This document shows positions 1 to 11,120 of a stretch of 64,000 bases of DNA, piece by piece. Under the pieces are notes generated by a model, which worked only from the letters and a program-made list of their open reading frames with translations, was not told the origin of the DNA and searched no databases. Position 1 is the first letter of the stretch, and every line of letters begins with the position of its first letter. Source of the stretch: Zhengella mangrovi (GTDB taxonomy: Bacteria; Pseudomonadota; Alphaproteobacteria; Rhizobiales; Rhizobiaceae); assembly GCF_002727065.1 (NCBI RefSeq), contig NZ_PDVP01000019.1, forward strand, positions 33,632 to 97,631, written 5' to 3'. Both the position numbers and the translations under genes were made by a program.

Positions 1-1779
1 GACCTTGCCGCCATGAATGCCGGCAGCCGGGCCGATATCGACCACGTAATCGGCGGCCAGGATCGCATCCTCGTCGTGCTCGACAACGATCACGGTATTG
101 CCGAGATCGCGCAGGTGCTTGAGCGTCGCCAGCAGGCGGTCGTTGTCCCGCTGGTGCAGGCCGATGGAGGGCTCGTCGAGCACGTAGAGCACGCCGGTGA
201 GGCCCGAGCCGATCTGCGAGGCAAGGCGGATGCGCTGGCTTTCGCCACCCGACAGCGTGCCGGAATTGCGCGACAGGGTCAGGTAGTCCAGCCCGACGTC
301 ATTGAGGAACTTCAGCCGTTCGCGGATCTCCTTGAAGATACGCGCGGCGATCTCGTTCTGCTTGTCGGTCAGGCGCTCCGGCAGCGTTTCGAACCATTCG
401 TTGGCCCGGCGGATCGACATGTCGGTGACCTGGCCGATGTGCAGGCCGTCGATCTTGACCGCCAGCGCCTCGGCCTTCAGCCTGAAGCCGGAACAGACCG
501 GGCAGGGGGTGGCCGACATGTAGCGCTCGATCTCCTCGCGCGCCCAGGACGATTCGGTCTCCTTCCAGCGGCGCTGGAGGTTGGGCACCACGCCCTCGAA
601 GGTCTTGGCGGCCTTGTAGGTGCGCAGGCCGTCATCGTAGGTGAACTCGATCTTGCGCTCGCCTGTGCCGTTGAGAATGGCGTCCCTGGCTTCGTCGGAC
701 AGGTCGCGCCAGCGGTCGCCGACCTTGAAGCCGTAGGCCTTGCCGAGGCCTTCCAGCGTCTGCAGGTAATAGGGCGAGGTCGACTTTGCCCAGGGCGCGA
801 TGGCGCCTTCGCGCAGCGCCACGTGTGGTTCCGGCACGACGAGGGCGGGGTCGATGGCCTGCTGGTGGCCGAGGCCGTCGCAGCCCGGGCAGGCACCGAA
901 GGGATTGTTGAACGAGAACAGGCGCGGCTCGATCTCGGGTATGGTGAAGCCGGACACCGGGCAAGCGAACTTCTCCGAGAAGATCATCCGCTCGTGCGTC
1001 TCGTTCTTGGACCGGTTGGCGGCTTCGCCCGAGAGCTCCTCGGGCGGCAGCGGGCGGTCGGCATATTCGGCGATGGCGAGGCCATCGGCGAGCCTCAGGC
1101 AGGTCTCGATGGAATCGGCCAGGCGCGCGGCGAGATCGTCGCGCACCACGACGCGGTCGACCACGACGTCGATGTCGTGCTTGTACTTCTTGTCCAGCGC
1201 CGGCACGTCGGCGATCTCGTGGAACTCGCCGTCCACCTTGACGCGCTGGAAGCCCTTCTTCTGCAGTTCGGCCAGTTCCTTGCGGTACTCGCCCTTCCGG
1301 CCGCGCACGATGGGCGCCATGATGTAGAGGCGGGTGCCTTCCTCCATGGCCAGCACACGGTCGACCATCTGGCTGACCGTCTGGCTTTCGATCGGCAGGC
1401 CGGTGGCGGGCGAGATCGGCACGCCGGCGCGGGCGAACAACAGGCGCATGTAGTCGTAGATCTCGGTGACCGTGCCGACAGTGGAACGCGGGTTGCGGCT
1501 GGTCGTCTTCTGCTCGATGGAAATGGCCGGCGACAGGCCGTCGATCTGGTCGACGTCGGGCTTCTGCATCATTTCCAGGAACTGGCGGGCGTAGGCGGAC
1601 AGGCTCTCGACGTAGCGGCGCTGCCCCTCGGCGTAGATCGTGTCGAAGGCGAGCGACGACTTGCCCGATCCGGACAGGCCGGTCATCACGATCAGGCTGT
1701 CGCGGGGAAGGTCGAGATCGACATTCTTCAGGTTGTGTTCGCGCGCGCCGCGCACGGAGATGTACTTGTGGTCTGTCAT
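1..1779 (-). CDS. uvrA: UvrA, excinuclease ABC subunit A (partial, runs off the window start)
   Basis: DNA-damage recognition ATPase of nucleotide excision repair, acting with UvrB and UvrC. The first 593 codons are present and the reading frame is open to base 1, so the C-terminal part is missing because of the window edge. The N-terminus reads [20 protein letters not shown], with Walker [10 protein letters not shown] at about residues 34-42, a zinc-finger region with CPVSG and CPGCDG near 250-290, the ABC signature LSGGESQRI and a Walker B ending [10 protein letters not shown] near the edge. An in-frame ATG five codons upstream (1794) is an alternative start; neither has a strong ribosome-binding site. 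It is divergent from ssb, with a LexA-type box between them, which suggests SOS induction. Confidence 0.97.
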   Translation of the reverse strand, partial: MTDHKYISVRGAREHNLKNVDLDLPRDSLIVMTGLSGSGKSSLAFDTIYAEGQRRYVESLSAYARQFLEMMQKPDVDQIDGLSPAISIEQKTTSRNPRSTVGTVTEIYDYMRLLFARAGVPISPATGLPIESQTVSQMVDRVLAMEEGTRLYIMAPIVRGRKGEYRKELAELQKKGFQRVKVDGEFHEIADVPALDKKYKHDIDVVVDRVVVRDDLAARLADSIETCLRLADGLAIAEYADRPLPPEELSGEAANRSKNETHERMIFSEKFACPVSGFTIPEIEPRLFSFNNPFGACPGCDGLGHQQAIDPALVVPEPHVALREGAIAPWAKSTSPYYLQTLEGLGKAYGFKVGDRWRDLSDEARDAILNGTGERKIEFTYDDGLRTYKAAKTFEGVVPNLQRRWKETESSWAREEIERYMSATPCPVCSGFRLKAEALAVKIDGLHIGQVTDMSIRRANEWFETLPERLTDKQNEIAARIFKEIRERLKFLNDVGLDYLTLSRNSGTLSGGESQRIRLASQIGSGLTGVLYVLDEPSIGLHQRDNDRLLATLKHLRDLGNTVIVVEHDEDAILAADYVVDIGPAAGIHGGKV

Positions 1780-1931
1780 GTCTGCTCGCAGCATGTTCGG
1801 CCCGCCGGCCGGCCTGGGAGATGGCCTGGAAAACATATCCGGCGTGTCGCCGCCGATCACGCCTCTCATGTAGTCATTGTGCACGGCAGGGAAAGGGGCA
1901 TCGGATCACCTGCTGACGGCACGTTGCCAGT

Positions 1932-1974
1932 CTATCCACAGAAATGCGGACAAAACAAGAACATCTGTGGATAA
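1932..1974. promoter_or_regulatory. Inverted pair of DnaA boxes
   Basis: TGTGGATAA at 1966-1974 is the exact reverse complement of the consensus DnaA box TTATCCACA. CTATCCACA at 1932-1940 differs by one base and faces the other way. Together they form a 9-bp perfect inverted repeat (TATCCACAG / CTGTGGATA) in an AT-richer patch about 150-195 bp upstream of uvrA. The match is direct; DnaA binding is inferred. Confidence 0.45.
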
Positions 1975-2588
1975 GCGGTGGAAAACCGCTGGCTGGCGGC
2001 GAAAAATGTGATCGGCAGCGCCATTGACGAGACGCGGTGCGAGGCGCATCATTTTTCCGGCATCCGACGGTACGTGGCGCCAGCGGAACGAAGCACCAGC
2101 GCGTGCTCCCGTGATGGCAGACAGTCCGTGGATGCGAAGGCCGGTCCGATCCGGCCGCATTGCAAACCAACGGGAAGAGGAGAGGAGCATGAATCCGCCG
2201 AAGAGTCCCGGCAGGCCCGCCGAACGAGGACGGGCCACGGGTTGCAAGGCCTCCTGGCGCTTGAGCAGCGCCGCGTGACAGGGGACACCGGCAATTCGCC
2301 GACAATCTGATTTTCGAACGGGACGGGCGTGAGGCACTTTTTGAACGCCTCGCAGGTGTCCGGCCCGCCACAGCATCCGGTCCACGACCGGTTGAAGGGG
2401 TCAAACCCATAGAGGCCCGGCGCGCGCAAGACACAGGATCGCGGCCGGGCCGTTTGCTGCCCGATACCGCATCTGGATGAGCGCTGCGCAACCATTGCAG
2501 CGCCTGCCGGCGCACCGAGAGGGGGGAAGGTCTGGTCTTCGTTCTCGAAGCGAGGCCGCCACGGTTCCTGGCTGCCCAATTGACGCTG

Positions 2589-2603
2589 GAACAAAAAAAG
2601 AAC
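2589..2603. promoter_or_regulatory. LexA (SOS) box between uvrA and ssb
   Basis: GAAC-AAAAAAA-GAAC on this strand reads GTTC-N7-GTTC on the other, the exact direct-repeat SOS box of alphaproteobacterial LexA. It lies 178 bp upstream of ssb and about 810 bp upstream of uvrA. A shared SOS box between divergent uvrA and ssb is a known arrangement. LexA control of both genes is inferred from position. Confidence 0.75.
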
Positions 2604-2735
2604 ATCATGATCCGGCATCATGCGCAGGGCCTGAAGTGCGCAAAGAGGGCGTAAAGCTTCTGTGGACAGGTGCGCTGATGCCGCGCGTCCGCCTGGTTGA
2701 CAGTGTAGGGTCCGGGCATTCGAAGAGAGATTGGT

Positions 2736-2757
2736 GAGGCGCTTTTCTTTGCGCCTC
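2736..2757 (+). other. Hairpin in the ssb leader
   Basis: GAGGCGC, an 8-nt pyrimidine loop (TTTTCTTT) and GCGCCTC make a perfect 7-bp stem that ends 24 nt before the ssb start. No T-run follows, so it is not a standard terminator. It sits just upstream of the ribosome-binding site (GGAG) and could affect ssb translation or mRNA stability; this is inference. Confidence 0.4.
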
Positions 2758-2781
2758 TTGCGACAAGTGGAGTGAATAGCC

Positions 2782-3288
2782 ATGGCTGGTAGCGTCAACA
2801 AGGTCATCCTGGTGGGCAATCTGGGTGCCGATCCGGAGGTCCGCCGTCTCAATTCCGGCGATGCCGTGGTCAACATGCGCATAGCGACGTCGGAGTCATG
2901 GCGCGACAAGAATTCCGGCGAGCGCCGCGAGCGCACGGAATGGCACAATGTCGTCATCTTCAACGAACAGCTGGCCAAGGTGGCCGAGCAGTACCTGAAG
3001 AAAGGCATGAAAGTTTACCTGGAAGGCCAGTTGCAGACCCGCAAGTGGCAGGACCAGCAGGGCCAGGATCGGTACACGACCGAGATCGTCCTGCAGCGCT
3101 ATCGCGGCGAGTTGCAGATGCTCGACAGCCGCGGGCAGGGCGGCGACCAGGGACAGGTCAGCTATGGCGGCGGCTCGCGCGGCGGGTCCGACTTCGGCTC
3201 GTCAGGGCCGTCGGGCGGCAGCAATTACGGCGGCGGCCAGCAGGGCGGCGGTTACTCGCGCGACCTCGACGACGAAATCCCGTTCTGA
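2782..3288 (+). CDS. ssb: Single-stranded DNA-binding protein
   Basis: Binds single-stranded DNA in replication, repair and recombination and recruits partner proteins. The 168-residue product has the usual layout: an OB-fold starting [19 protein letters not shown] and running to about residue 110, a Gly/Ser/Gln-rich flexible linker, and the acidic C-terminal tip DLDDEIPF that contacts partners. Length is normal for an alphaproteobacterial SSB. A GGAG ribosome-binding site precedes the ATG. It is divergent from uvrA with an SOS box upstream, and a VOC gene follows 17 nt downstream. Confidence 0.97.
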   Translation: MAGSVNKVILVGNLGADPEVRRLNSGDAVVNMRIATSESWRDKNSGERRERTEWHNVVIFNEQLAKVAEQYLKKGMKVYLEGQLQTRKWQDQQGQDRYTTEIVLQRYRGELQMLDSRGQGGDQGQVSYGGGSRGGSDFGSSGPSGGSNYGGGQQGGGYSRDLDDEIPF

Positions 3289-3305
3289 GGGCCGGCTGCG
3301 GGGGC

Positions 3306-3728
3306 ATGGCGCAGCGTCTCGCCCATGTGCAACTCGTCGTGCCTGACTACGACCCGGCCATCGCCTTCTATTGCGGCGTGCTGGGCTTCGACCTGATCGA
3401 GGACAGTTACCAGCCGGAGCAGGACAAGCGCTGGGTGGTTGTGGCGCCGCCGGGCGGCGGCGCTTCGCTCGTCCTCGGGCGTGCCGGGTCGCCCGAGCAG
3501 GTTGCGGCCGTGGGTAACCAGGCCGGCGGGCGGGTCTTCCTGTTCCTGCAGACCGATGATTTCGCCCGCGACTACCGGCGATACGGCGAGGCGGGGGTCG
3601 AGTTCGCACGGCCGCCCAAGGAAATGGACTACGGCACCGTTGCGGTTTTTCGCGATCCGTTCGGCAATCTCTGGGACCTGATCCAGTTCGCAGACGGGCA
3701 TCCGCTGGCGGGTGCCCTGGAGCCATGA
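3306..3728 (+). CDS. VOC (glyoxalase/bleomycin-resistance fold) family protein
   Basis: A 140-residue single-domain member of the vicinal oxygen chelate superfamily. The sequence shows the typical opening HVQLVVPDYDPAIAFYCGVLGF and the closing FRDPFGNLWDLIQ, where a His near residue 7 and a late Glu or Gln usually hold the metal; here the late position appears to be Gln. Substrate cannot be assigned: such proteins include lactoylglutathione lyase relatives, dioxygenases and antibiotic-binding proteins. It starts 17 nt after ssb and may be co-transcribed with it. Confidence 0.85.
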   Translation: MAQRLAHVQLVVPDYDPAIAFYCGVLGFDLIEDSYQPEQDKRWVVVAPPGGGASLVLGRAGSPEQVAAVGNQAGGRVFLFLQTDDFARDYRRYGEAGVEFARPPKEMDYGTVAVFRDPFGNLWDLIQFADGHPLAGALEP

Positions 3729-3775
3729 CCCATTCGTGACTGGCGCGTGTCCGGCACGGCCGTCATCATGGCGGC

Positions 3776-4144
3776 ATGAAATCTCTGACTTTTGCCATCC
3801 TGATTTCCCTTTCTGCCGGTCCGGTCTTCGCCGGCCCGGCCGATGTCGTCGCGGTCCGCTACGACCAGGGCTCCGACGGGACCTATTCGTTTCATGTCAC
3901 GGTCCGCCATGACGATGCGGGCTGGGATCATTATGCCGACCGGTGGCAGGTCCTTGGACCCGACGGGACGGTGCTCGGCGAACGGGTGCTGGCCCATCCG
4001 CACGACAACGAGCAGCCGTTCACCCGGAGCCAGTCGGGCATCGTCATTCCCGATGAGGTGGACGAAGTCACGGTGCGTGCCCACGACACGGTTCACGGGT
4101 GGAGCGGGCAGGAGGCGACCGTGGCGATGAAGGGCCGCTTCTGA
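3776..4144 (+). CDS. Hypothetical secreted protein, 122 aa
   Basis: Not recognised as a named family. The N-terminus MKSLTFAILISLSAGPVFA is a clear Sec signal peptide with a likely cut after residue 19, so the mature protein of about 103 residues should be periplasmic. The mature part is acidic and rich in Asp, His and Val (VRYDQGSDGTYSFHVTVRHDD ... DEVDEVTVRAHDTVHGWSG) and looks like a small all-beta domain. It has no cysteines and follows the VOC gene by 47 nt, pointing the same way. Confidence 0.8.
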   Translation: MKSLTFAILISLSAGPVFAGPADVVAVRYDQGSDGTYSFHVTVRHDDAGWDHYADRWQVLGPDGTVLGERVLAHPHDNEQPFTRSQSGIVIPDEVDEVTVRAHDTVHGWSGQEATVAMKGRF

Positions 4145-4210
4145 GCGCGCCCTCTCACGCTTCTTCGCCCTGTCCCTGCCGGAAGATGCCCGCCGTCCAG
4201 GCCATGCACG

Positions 4211-4837
4211 TCAGGACGCGGCGAGCGCCTTCACGCCGTCGGCGACGAACTGCACTGCCAGAGCCGAGAGAATCACGCCGAGCAGGCGGGTCAGGATCGA
4301 GCGGCCGGTCTCGCCGAGCACCTTGTCGATGCGGTCGGCGAGCAGGAAGACGAACCATGTCAGCCCGATGATGGCGGCGATGATGCCGATCAGGGCGGCG
4401 CGCGGCCCGGGTTCGGAAAACTGGCCGGACAACAGGATGACGGCGGAAATGGCGCCGGGGCCGGCTATCAGCGGAATGGCCAGCGGAAACACGGCGACCT
4501 GGCGGATCTCGTCGGCGCTGATGGCGACTTCGGCCGTGTGCTCGTGGCGCTGCTGGCGTTTCTCGAAGATCATCTCGAAGGCAATCCAGAACAGCAGCAG
4601 CCCGCCGGCCACGCGGAAGGCGGGCAGGGTGATGCCGAAAACGGCGAGAATGCCGGCGCCTGCAAGGGCAAAGAGGGCGAGCAGGGCAAAGGCCAGCGCG
4701 GCGGCGCGCCAGGCCACCTGGTTGCGCTGGCTGCGATCCATGCCGTTCGTCACCGCCAGGAAGAGGGGGGCGAGGCCGGCGGGGTCGATGGTGACCAGCA
4801 ATGTCACCACCGCGGTGGCCATCATGTCGTTGAACAT
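4211..4837 (-). CDS. MarC family integral membrane protein
   Basis: A 208-residue UPF0056/MarC protein with about six predicted membrane segments, for example MMATAVVTLLVTIDPAGLAPL at the N-terminus and IGIIAAIIGLTWFVFLLADR near the C-terminus. The IDPAGLAPLFLA and AIPLIAGPGAISAV stretches match the two repeated halves of the family. Its transport role is unknown; the old link to multiple antibiotic resistance was not upheld. It lies between ssb and gyrA, as in other Hyphomicrobiales, and is divergent from gyrA. Confidence 0.92.
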   Translation of the reverse strand: MFNDMMATAVVTLLVTIDPAGLAPLFLAVTNGMDRSQRNQVAWRAAALAFALLALFALAGAGILAVFGITLPAFRVAGGLLLFWIAFEMIFEKRQQRHEHTAEVAISADEIRQVAVFPLAIPLIAGPGAISAVILLSGQFSEPGPRAALIGIIAAIIGLTWFVFLLADRIDKVLGETGRSILTRLLGVILSALAVQFVADGVKALAAS

Positions 4838-4973
4838 CGCGAATCCGATCCCGTCTTCCGTTTGCCGGCCCGAAGCCTAGCCGGTTTTGGCGGCCGAATC
4901 GACCACGGTCGCGCGGCCGTTCCGCGTGCCCGGCGCATTCCTGCGCTCAGCTTTGGATAACTGCCCGGGAAAT

Positions 4974-5001
4974 TGGAATGACCGGCCGGAATCCTATATA
5001 C
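4974..5001 (+). promoter_or_regulatory. Candidate gyrA promoter
   Basis: TTGGAA (4974-4979), a 16-nt spacer and TATATA (4996-5001) match a sigma-70-type -35/-10 pair in the marC-gyrA divergent gap. Transcription would start near 5008, giving a leader of about 30 nt before the gyrA start codon. This is a pattern match only. Confidence 0.4.
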
Positions 5002-5037
5002 GGAAACAAGTGATTCCAACGTGATCGTGACACGCAT

Positions 5038-7827
<2,790 letters not shown>

Positions 7828-7832
7828 CACCG

Positions 7833-7979
7833 TCAGTAGCGCCGGCTGGTGCGGTTGTAACCAAAGCGTGGCCGGATGCGTTCCGGCTGCGGCTCGGGTT
7901 TGAGGTCACCAACCAGGCCGATCACGGTGGCGATCAGCATGGCAACGGTCATGGCAGAGGCAAGCAGCACGATCATCAT
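7833..7979 (-). CDS. Small membrane protein, 48 aa
   Basis: A short gene convergent with gyrA, starting at the outer of two adjacent ATGs. A strong AAGGAG (7987-7992) lies 7 nt before the start. The product opens MMIVLLASAMTVAMLIATVI, one hydrophobic membrane helix (about residues 2-24), followed by a basic, Pro-rich tail ending FGYNRTSRRY, so the tail should be cytoplasmic by the positive-inside rule. Family not recognised. Confidence rests on the ribosome-binding site and the clean helix-plus-basic-tail design. Confidence 0.6.
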   Translation of the reverse strand: MMIVLLASAMTVAMLIATVIGLVGDLKPEPQPERIRPRFGYNRTSRRY

Positions 7980-8323
7980 TGGCTTTCTCCTTGCTTACAT
8001 GACGCATCAGAGCGCCAAAAGTTTCAAACAACGCTTTCGCAACATTGCGTGAGTTTGCTTGAATGGACCGTGATTGCTCCGTTCATCGGCCGTTCATACT
8101 GGCGGGTGAACCTTGCGCGAGGCCGATTGCCGGTTGAACACAGGGGCTTCGGACCTGCCTCGGACAGGGCCTGTCGATGCGATTTCATTTGCCTGGTTTT
8201 CCTGCACTCCTGCTGCGCCGGATGAGGCCGCCGGCAAGAAAAAGTTCTCGCTTTGCAGTATTTCGCGACCAGGGACGCGAAACCGGTTTCCACTTTCCCT
8301 GCAATTGATCTAGAAGCGCTGTC
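7980..8323. other. Intergenic region before coaD, nothing recognised
   Basis: 344 bp between the 48-residue membrane peptide gene (reading left) and coaD (reading right), so it should hold divergent promoters. Apart from the AAGGAG for the small gene I see no strong hairpin, T-run or clear -35/-10 pair, and the short open frames have no family resemblance. Confidence 0.5.
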
Positions 8324-8818
8324 ATGAGCGAGAAAAAAGCCATCTATGCGGGCTCGTTCGACCCGCTCACCAACGGTCACCTCGACGTGCTCCACGGCGC
8401 GCTGGCGCTGGCGGACACGGTCTTCGTTGCCATCGGCATTCATCCGGGCAAGAAGCCGCTTTTTTCCTTTGAAGAACGGCTGCGGCTGATCGAGGAAGTC
8501 GGGGAGGCCCAACTGGGAGCCGACCATGCCCGTCTGCGAGTCGTCGCCTTCGACGGTCTCGTCGTCGATGCGGCGCGGGCGCATGGCGCAACGATGATGA
8601 TCCGCGGCCTGCGTGACGGGACCGATCTCGACTACGAAATGCAGATGGCGGGCATGAACGGGCAGATGGCCCCGGATATCGGCACGGTGTTCCTGCCGGC
8701 CAGCCCGGCCGTCCGGCATATCACCGCCACATTGGTACGCCAGATCGCGGCCATGGGCGGCGACATTTCCGGTTTCGTCCCGGGTGTCGTCGAGAAAGCC
8801 CTGAAATCGAAATTCTGA
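8324..8818 (+). CDS. coaD: Phosphopantetheine adenylyltransferase
   Basis: Transfers AMP from ATP to 4'-phosphopantetheine to make dephospho-CoA, the penultimate step of CoA synthesis. The 164-residue length is normal. It carries the nucleotidyltransferase signature TNGHLDV (TxGH at residues 16-19) after the opening [12 protein letters not shown], and the C-terminal [21 protein letters not shown] typical of CoaD. It lies downstream of gyrA and upstream of the two cyclophilin genes, the same order as in rhizobia. Confidence 0.96.
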   Translation: MSEKKAIYAGSFDPLTNGHLDVLHGALALADTVFVAIGIHPGKKPLFSFEERLRLIEEVGEAQLGADHARLRVVAFDGLVVDAARAHGATMMIRGLRDGTDLDYEMQMAGMNGQMAPDIGTVFLPASPAVRHITATLVRQIAAMGGDISGFVPGVVEKALKSKF

Positions 8819-8831
8819 TCCGATCGGAGAA

Positions 8832-9407
8832 ATGACATCCATGTCCATCCTGCGCTTCGCTGCCGCAACGGCCCTTGCCGCTGCCATGAGCCTTTCGGCC
8901 CTTCCGGCTTTCGCCTCCAAGCTCGTCATCACGCTGAAGGACGGTGACGTCGTCATCGACCTGGCCGACAAGCTTGCGCCCAAGCATGTCGAGCGCATAA
9001 AGGCGCTGGCCGAATCGGGCGCCTACGACAACGTCGCCTTCCACCGCGTCATCGACGGCTTCATGGCGCAGACCGGCGACGTGCAGTTCGGCGACATGGA
9101 AGACGGCTTCGATCCGGGCCGCGTCGGAACCGGCGGTTCCGACATGCCGGATCTTCCGGCGGAGTTTTCCGACGCGCCGTTCGAGGAAGGCGTGGTCGGC
9201 ATGGCGCGCTCGTCCAATCCGAACTCGGCCAATTCGCAGTTTTTCATCATGTTCGCACCGGCGCCGCACCTGAACGGCCAGTACACGGTGGTCGGCAAGG
9301 TCGAAAGCGGGATGGACCACGTTCATGCGATCAAGAAGGGCAGCCGGGCGGCCAATGGCTCGGTGGATGATCCTGACCGCATGATCAAGGTGCGCGTCGA
9401 AGAGTGA
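8832..9407 (+). CDS. Periplasmic peptidyl-prolyl cis-trans isomerase (cyclophilin)
   Basis: Catalyses proline isomerisation during folding of exported proteins. The 191-residue product starts with a signal peptide (hydrophobic run AAATALAAAMSLSAL, likely cut after AFA, residue 28). The cyclophilin core includes FHRVIDGFMAQTGD and MARSSNPNSANSQFFIMF, with the catalytic Arg in FHRVI. GGAGAA precedes the first ATG; an in-frame ATG at 8841 is a possible alternative. It is the exported partner of the cytoplasmic cyclophilin 31 nt downstream, and both probably share a transcript with coaD. Confidence 0.94.
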   Translation: MTSMSILRFAAATALAAAMSLSALPAFASKLVITLKDGDVVIDLADKLAPKHVERIKALAESGAYDNVAFHRVIDGFMAQTGDVQFGDMEDGFDPGRVGTGGSDMPDLPAEFSDAPFEEGVVGMARSSNPNSANSQFFIMFAPAPHLNGQYTVVGKVESGMDHVHAIKKGSRAANGSVDDPDRMIKVRVEE

Positions 9408-9438
9408 AATCACGAATCTGAACAGGAAGGTAGAGAGA

Positions 9439-9948
9439 ATGGCTGAGATCAAGGATCCGGAAAACGCGCTGGTGATGGAAACCACGCAGGGCAAGGTCGT
9501 CATCGAGTTGTTCCCGGACCTGGCGCCCGGCCACGTCGGACGGATCAAGGAACTGGCGCGCGAAGGCGGCTATGACGGCGTTGTGTTTCACCGCGTCATC
9601 GACGGCTTCATGGCCCAGACCGGCGACGTGCGCTACGGCAAGAAGGGCGGCAAGGACTTCAACCCGGCGCGTGCCGGCATGGGCGGTTCCGACCGGCCCG
9701 ACCTGAAGGCCGAGTTCTCAAACATGAACCACGGCCGTGGCACCTGCTCCATGGCACGGGCACAGAACCCGAACTCGGCCAATTCGCAGTTCTTCATCTG
9801 CTTCGAGGACGCCGGCTTCCTGAACCGCCAGTACACGGTCTGGGGCCAGGTCATCGAGGGGATGGAGAACGTCGACAAGATCAAGCGCGGCGAGCCCGTG
9901 CAGGATCCCGACTCCATCGTGTCGATGAAGGTCGCGGCCGATCTGTGA
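9439..9948 (+). CDS. Cytoplasmic peptidyl-prolyl cis-trans isomerase (cyclophilin)
   Basis: A 169-residue cyclophilin without a signal peptide, so it should act in the cytoplasm. It begins MAEIKDPENALVMETTQGKV and contains FHRVIDGFMAQTGD and ARAQNPNSANSQFFICF. It resembles the preceding exported cyclophilin throughout, so the pair probably arose by tandem duplication with one copy gaining or losing the export signal. AGGAAGG precedes the ATG. A strong intrinsic terminator follows the gene. Confidence 0.95.
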   Translation: MAEIKDPENALVMETTQGKVVIELFPDLAPGHVGRIKELAREGGYDGVVFHRVIDGFMAQTGDVRYGKKGGKDFNPARAGMGGSDRPDLKAEFSNMNHGRGTCSMARAQNPNSANSQFFICFEDAGFLNRQYTVWGQVIEGMENVDKIKRGEPVQDPDSIVSMKVAADL

Positions 9949-9971
9949 TCGCCTTTCCGCTTGCTTTCGAG

Positions 9972-9996
9972 GGCGCCGGGCAACCGGCGCCTTTTT
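9972..9996 (+). terminator. Intrinsic terminator after the cyclophilin genes
   Basis: GGCGCCGG, a 4-nt loop and CCGGCGCC form a perfect 8-bp stem followed directly by TTTTT. It ends the gyrA-side transcript before queA. Confidence 0.88.
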
Positions 9997-10043
9997 CATG
10001 TGCGGGCTTTGCCTGACCGTTCAAAGAGGCTATGTGCGCGGCC

Positions 10044-11117
10044 ATGCGCGTTGACCTGTTCGATTTCGAGCTTCCCGAAACCTCCATTGCCCTGCGTCCG
10101 GCCGAACCGCGGGACGCGGCACGCATGCTGGTCGTGCGTCCGGGCGAGGGGCTGGAAGACTGCGGCGTGCTCGATCTCGCCGACCTGCTGGACCCCGGCG
10201 ATGCGCTGGTTTTCAACGATACACGGGTCATCCCGGCGCAGCTGGAGGGGCTGCGCGTTCGCGATGGCGGGGAAGCGCGCGTCTCGGCGACGCTGCACAT
10301 GCGCACCGGGCCTGACCGCTGGAAGGCCTTCCTCAAGCCCGGCAAGCGTGTAAAGGCCGGCGACCGGATCCGCTTCGGCCACGCCGGCAGCGCCTGCTTT
10401 CTCGGAACGCTGGATGCGACGGCCGGGGACAAGGGCGAGGGCGGCGACGTGGAACTGGTCTTCGACCTGTCCGGCCCGGCTCTGGACGAGGCGCTGCACG
10501 CGGTCGGTCACGTTCCGCTGCCGCCGTATATCGCGTCCAAGCGGGCGGAAGACGACCGCGACCGGTCCGACTACCAGACGATCTATGCCCGCGAGGAGGG
10601 CGCCGTTGCCGCGCCGACGGCCGGGCTGCATTTCACGCCGCGCCTCATGGAGCGGCTGGATGCGCGGGGCATCGAGCGCCATTTCGTGACACTGCATGTC
10701 GGCGCCGGGACGTTCCTGCCGGTCAAGGCCGATGACACCGGTGAGCACCGCATGCATGCCGAGATCGGCCACGTCAGCGCCGGGGCAGCCGAGGCGCTGA
10801 ACGCGGTAAAGGCGCGGGGCGGGCGCATCGTTTCGGTGGGCACGACGTCGCTGCGACTGCTTGAGAGCGCCGCCGACGAGGCTGGTCGGCTGGATGCCTG
10901 GTCCGGTCCGACCGATATCTTCATCACGCCGGGTTACCGCTTCCGTTTCATTGACGTTCTGATGACGAATTTTCACCTGCCGCGGTCGACGCTGTTCATG
11001 CTGGTCTCGGCCTTCAGCGGTCTTGAGACGATGCATGCGGCCTATGACCATGCCATCGCGAGCGGATACCGCTTCTATTCCTACGGCGATTCCAGCCTGC
11101 TGTTCCGGAAGGACTGA
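10044..11117 (+). CDS. queA: tRNA preQ1(34) S-adenosylmethionine ribosyltransferase-isomerase
   Basis: Adds the cyclopentene-diol precursor from S-adenosylmethionine to preQ1 in the tRNA wobble position, giving epoxyqueuosine. The 357-residue product begins [24 protein letters not shown] and contains the family stretches [45 protein letters not shown] and [18 protein letters not shown] chose the ATG at 10044, which matches the usual QueA N-terminus, over the ATG four codons upstream. tgt follows after 3 nt, so the two queuosine genes form an operon. Confidence 0.96.
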   Translation: MRVDLFDFELPETSIALRPAEPRDAARMLVVRPGEGLEDCGVLDLADLLDPGDALVFNDTRVIPAQLEGLRVRDGGEARVSATLHMRTGPDRWKAFLKPGKRVKAGDRIRFGHAGSACFLGTLDATAGDKGEGGDVELVFDLSGPALDEALHAVGHVPLPPYIASKRAEDDRDRSDYQTIYAREEGAVAAPTAGLHFTPRLMERLDARGIERHFVTLHVGAGTFLPVKADDTGEHRMHAEIGHVSAGAAEALNAVKARGGRIVSVGTTSLRLLESAADEAGRLDAWSGPTDIFITPGYRFRFIDVLMTNFHLPRSTLFMLVSAFSGLETMHAAYDHAIASGYRFYSYGDSSLLFRKD

Positions 11118-11120
11118 ACC

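Larger units (their letters stand above)
1780..2781. other. Long uvrA-ssb intergenic region without a recognisable gene
   Basis: About 1 kb between two divergent genes. Open frames on both strands here have arginine- and serine-rich, low-complexity translations typical of chance frames in GC-rich DNA, and none has a convincing ribosome-binding site. What I can see is an inverted pair of DnaA boxes (1932-1974), a LexA-type box (2589-2603), a TTGACA hexamer at 2697-2702 and a hairpin in the ssb leader (2736-2757). If the LexA box serves uvrA, the uvrA leader would be about 800 nt long. Confidence 0.6.

Noticed and set aside
13..1974. 653-codon rightward open frame over uvrA
   Set aside because: Covers the true uvrA frame on the other strand; no recognisable domain.
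1874..2608. Leftward 244-codon frame in the uvrA-ssb gap
   Set aside because: It begins over the LexA box without a ribosome-binding site, and its composition is Arg/Ser/Pro-rich with no domain-like pattern.
2049..3008. Leftward frame reaching from ssb into the uvrA-ssb gap
   Set aside because: Starts inside ssb, has low-complexity Arg/Ser content and no ribosome-binding site.
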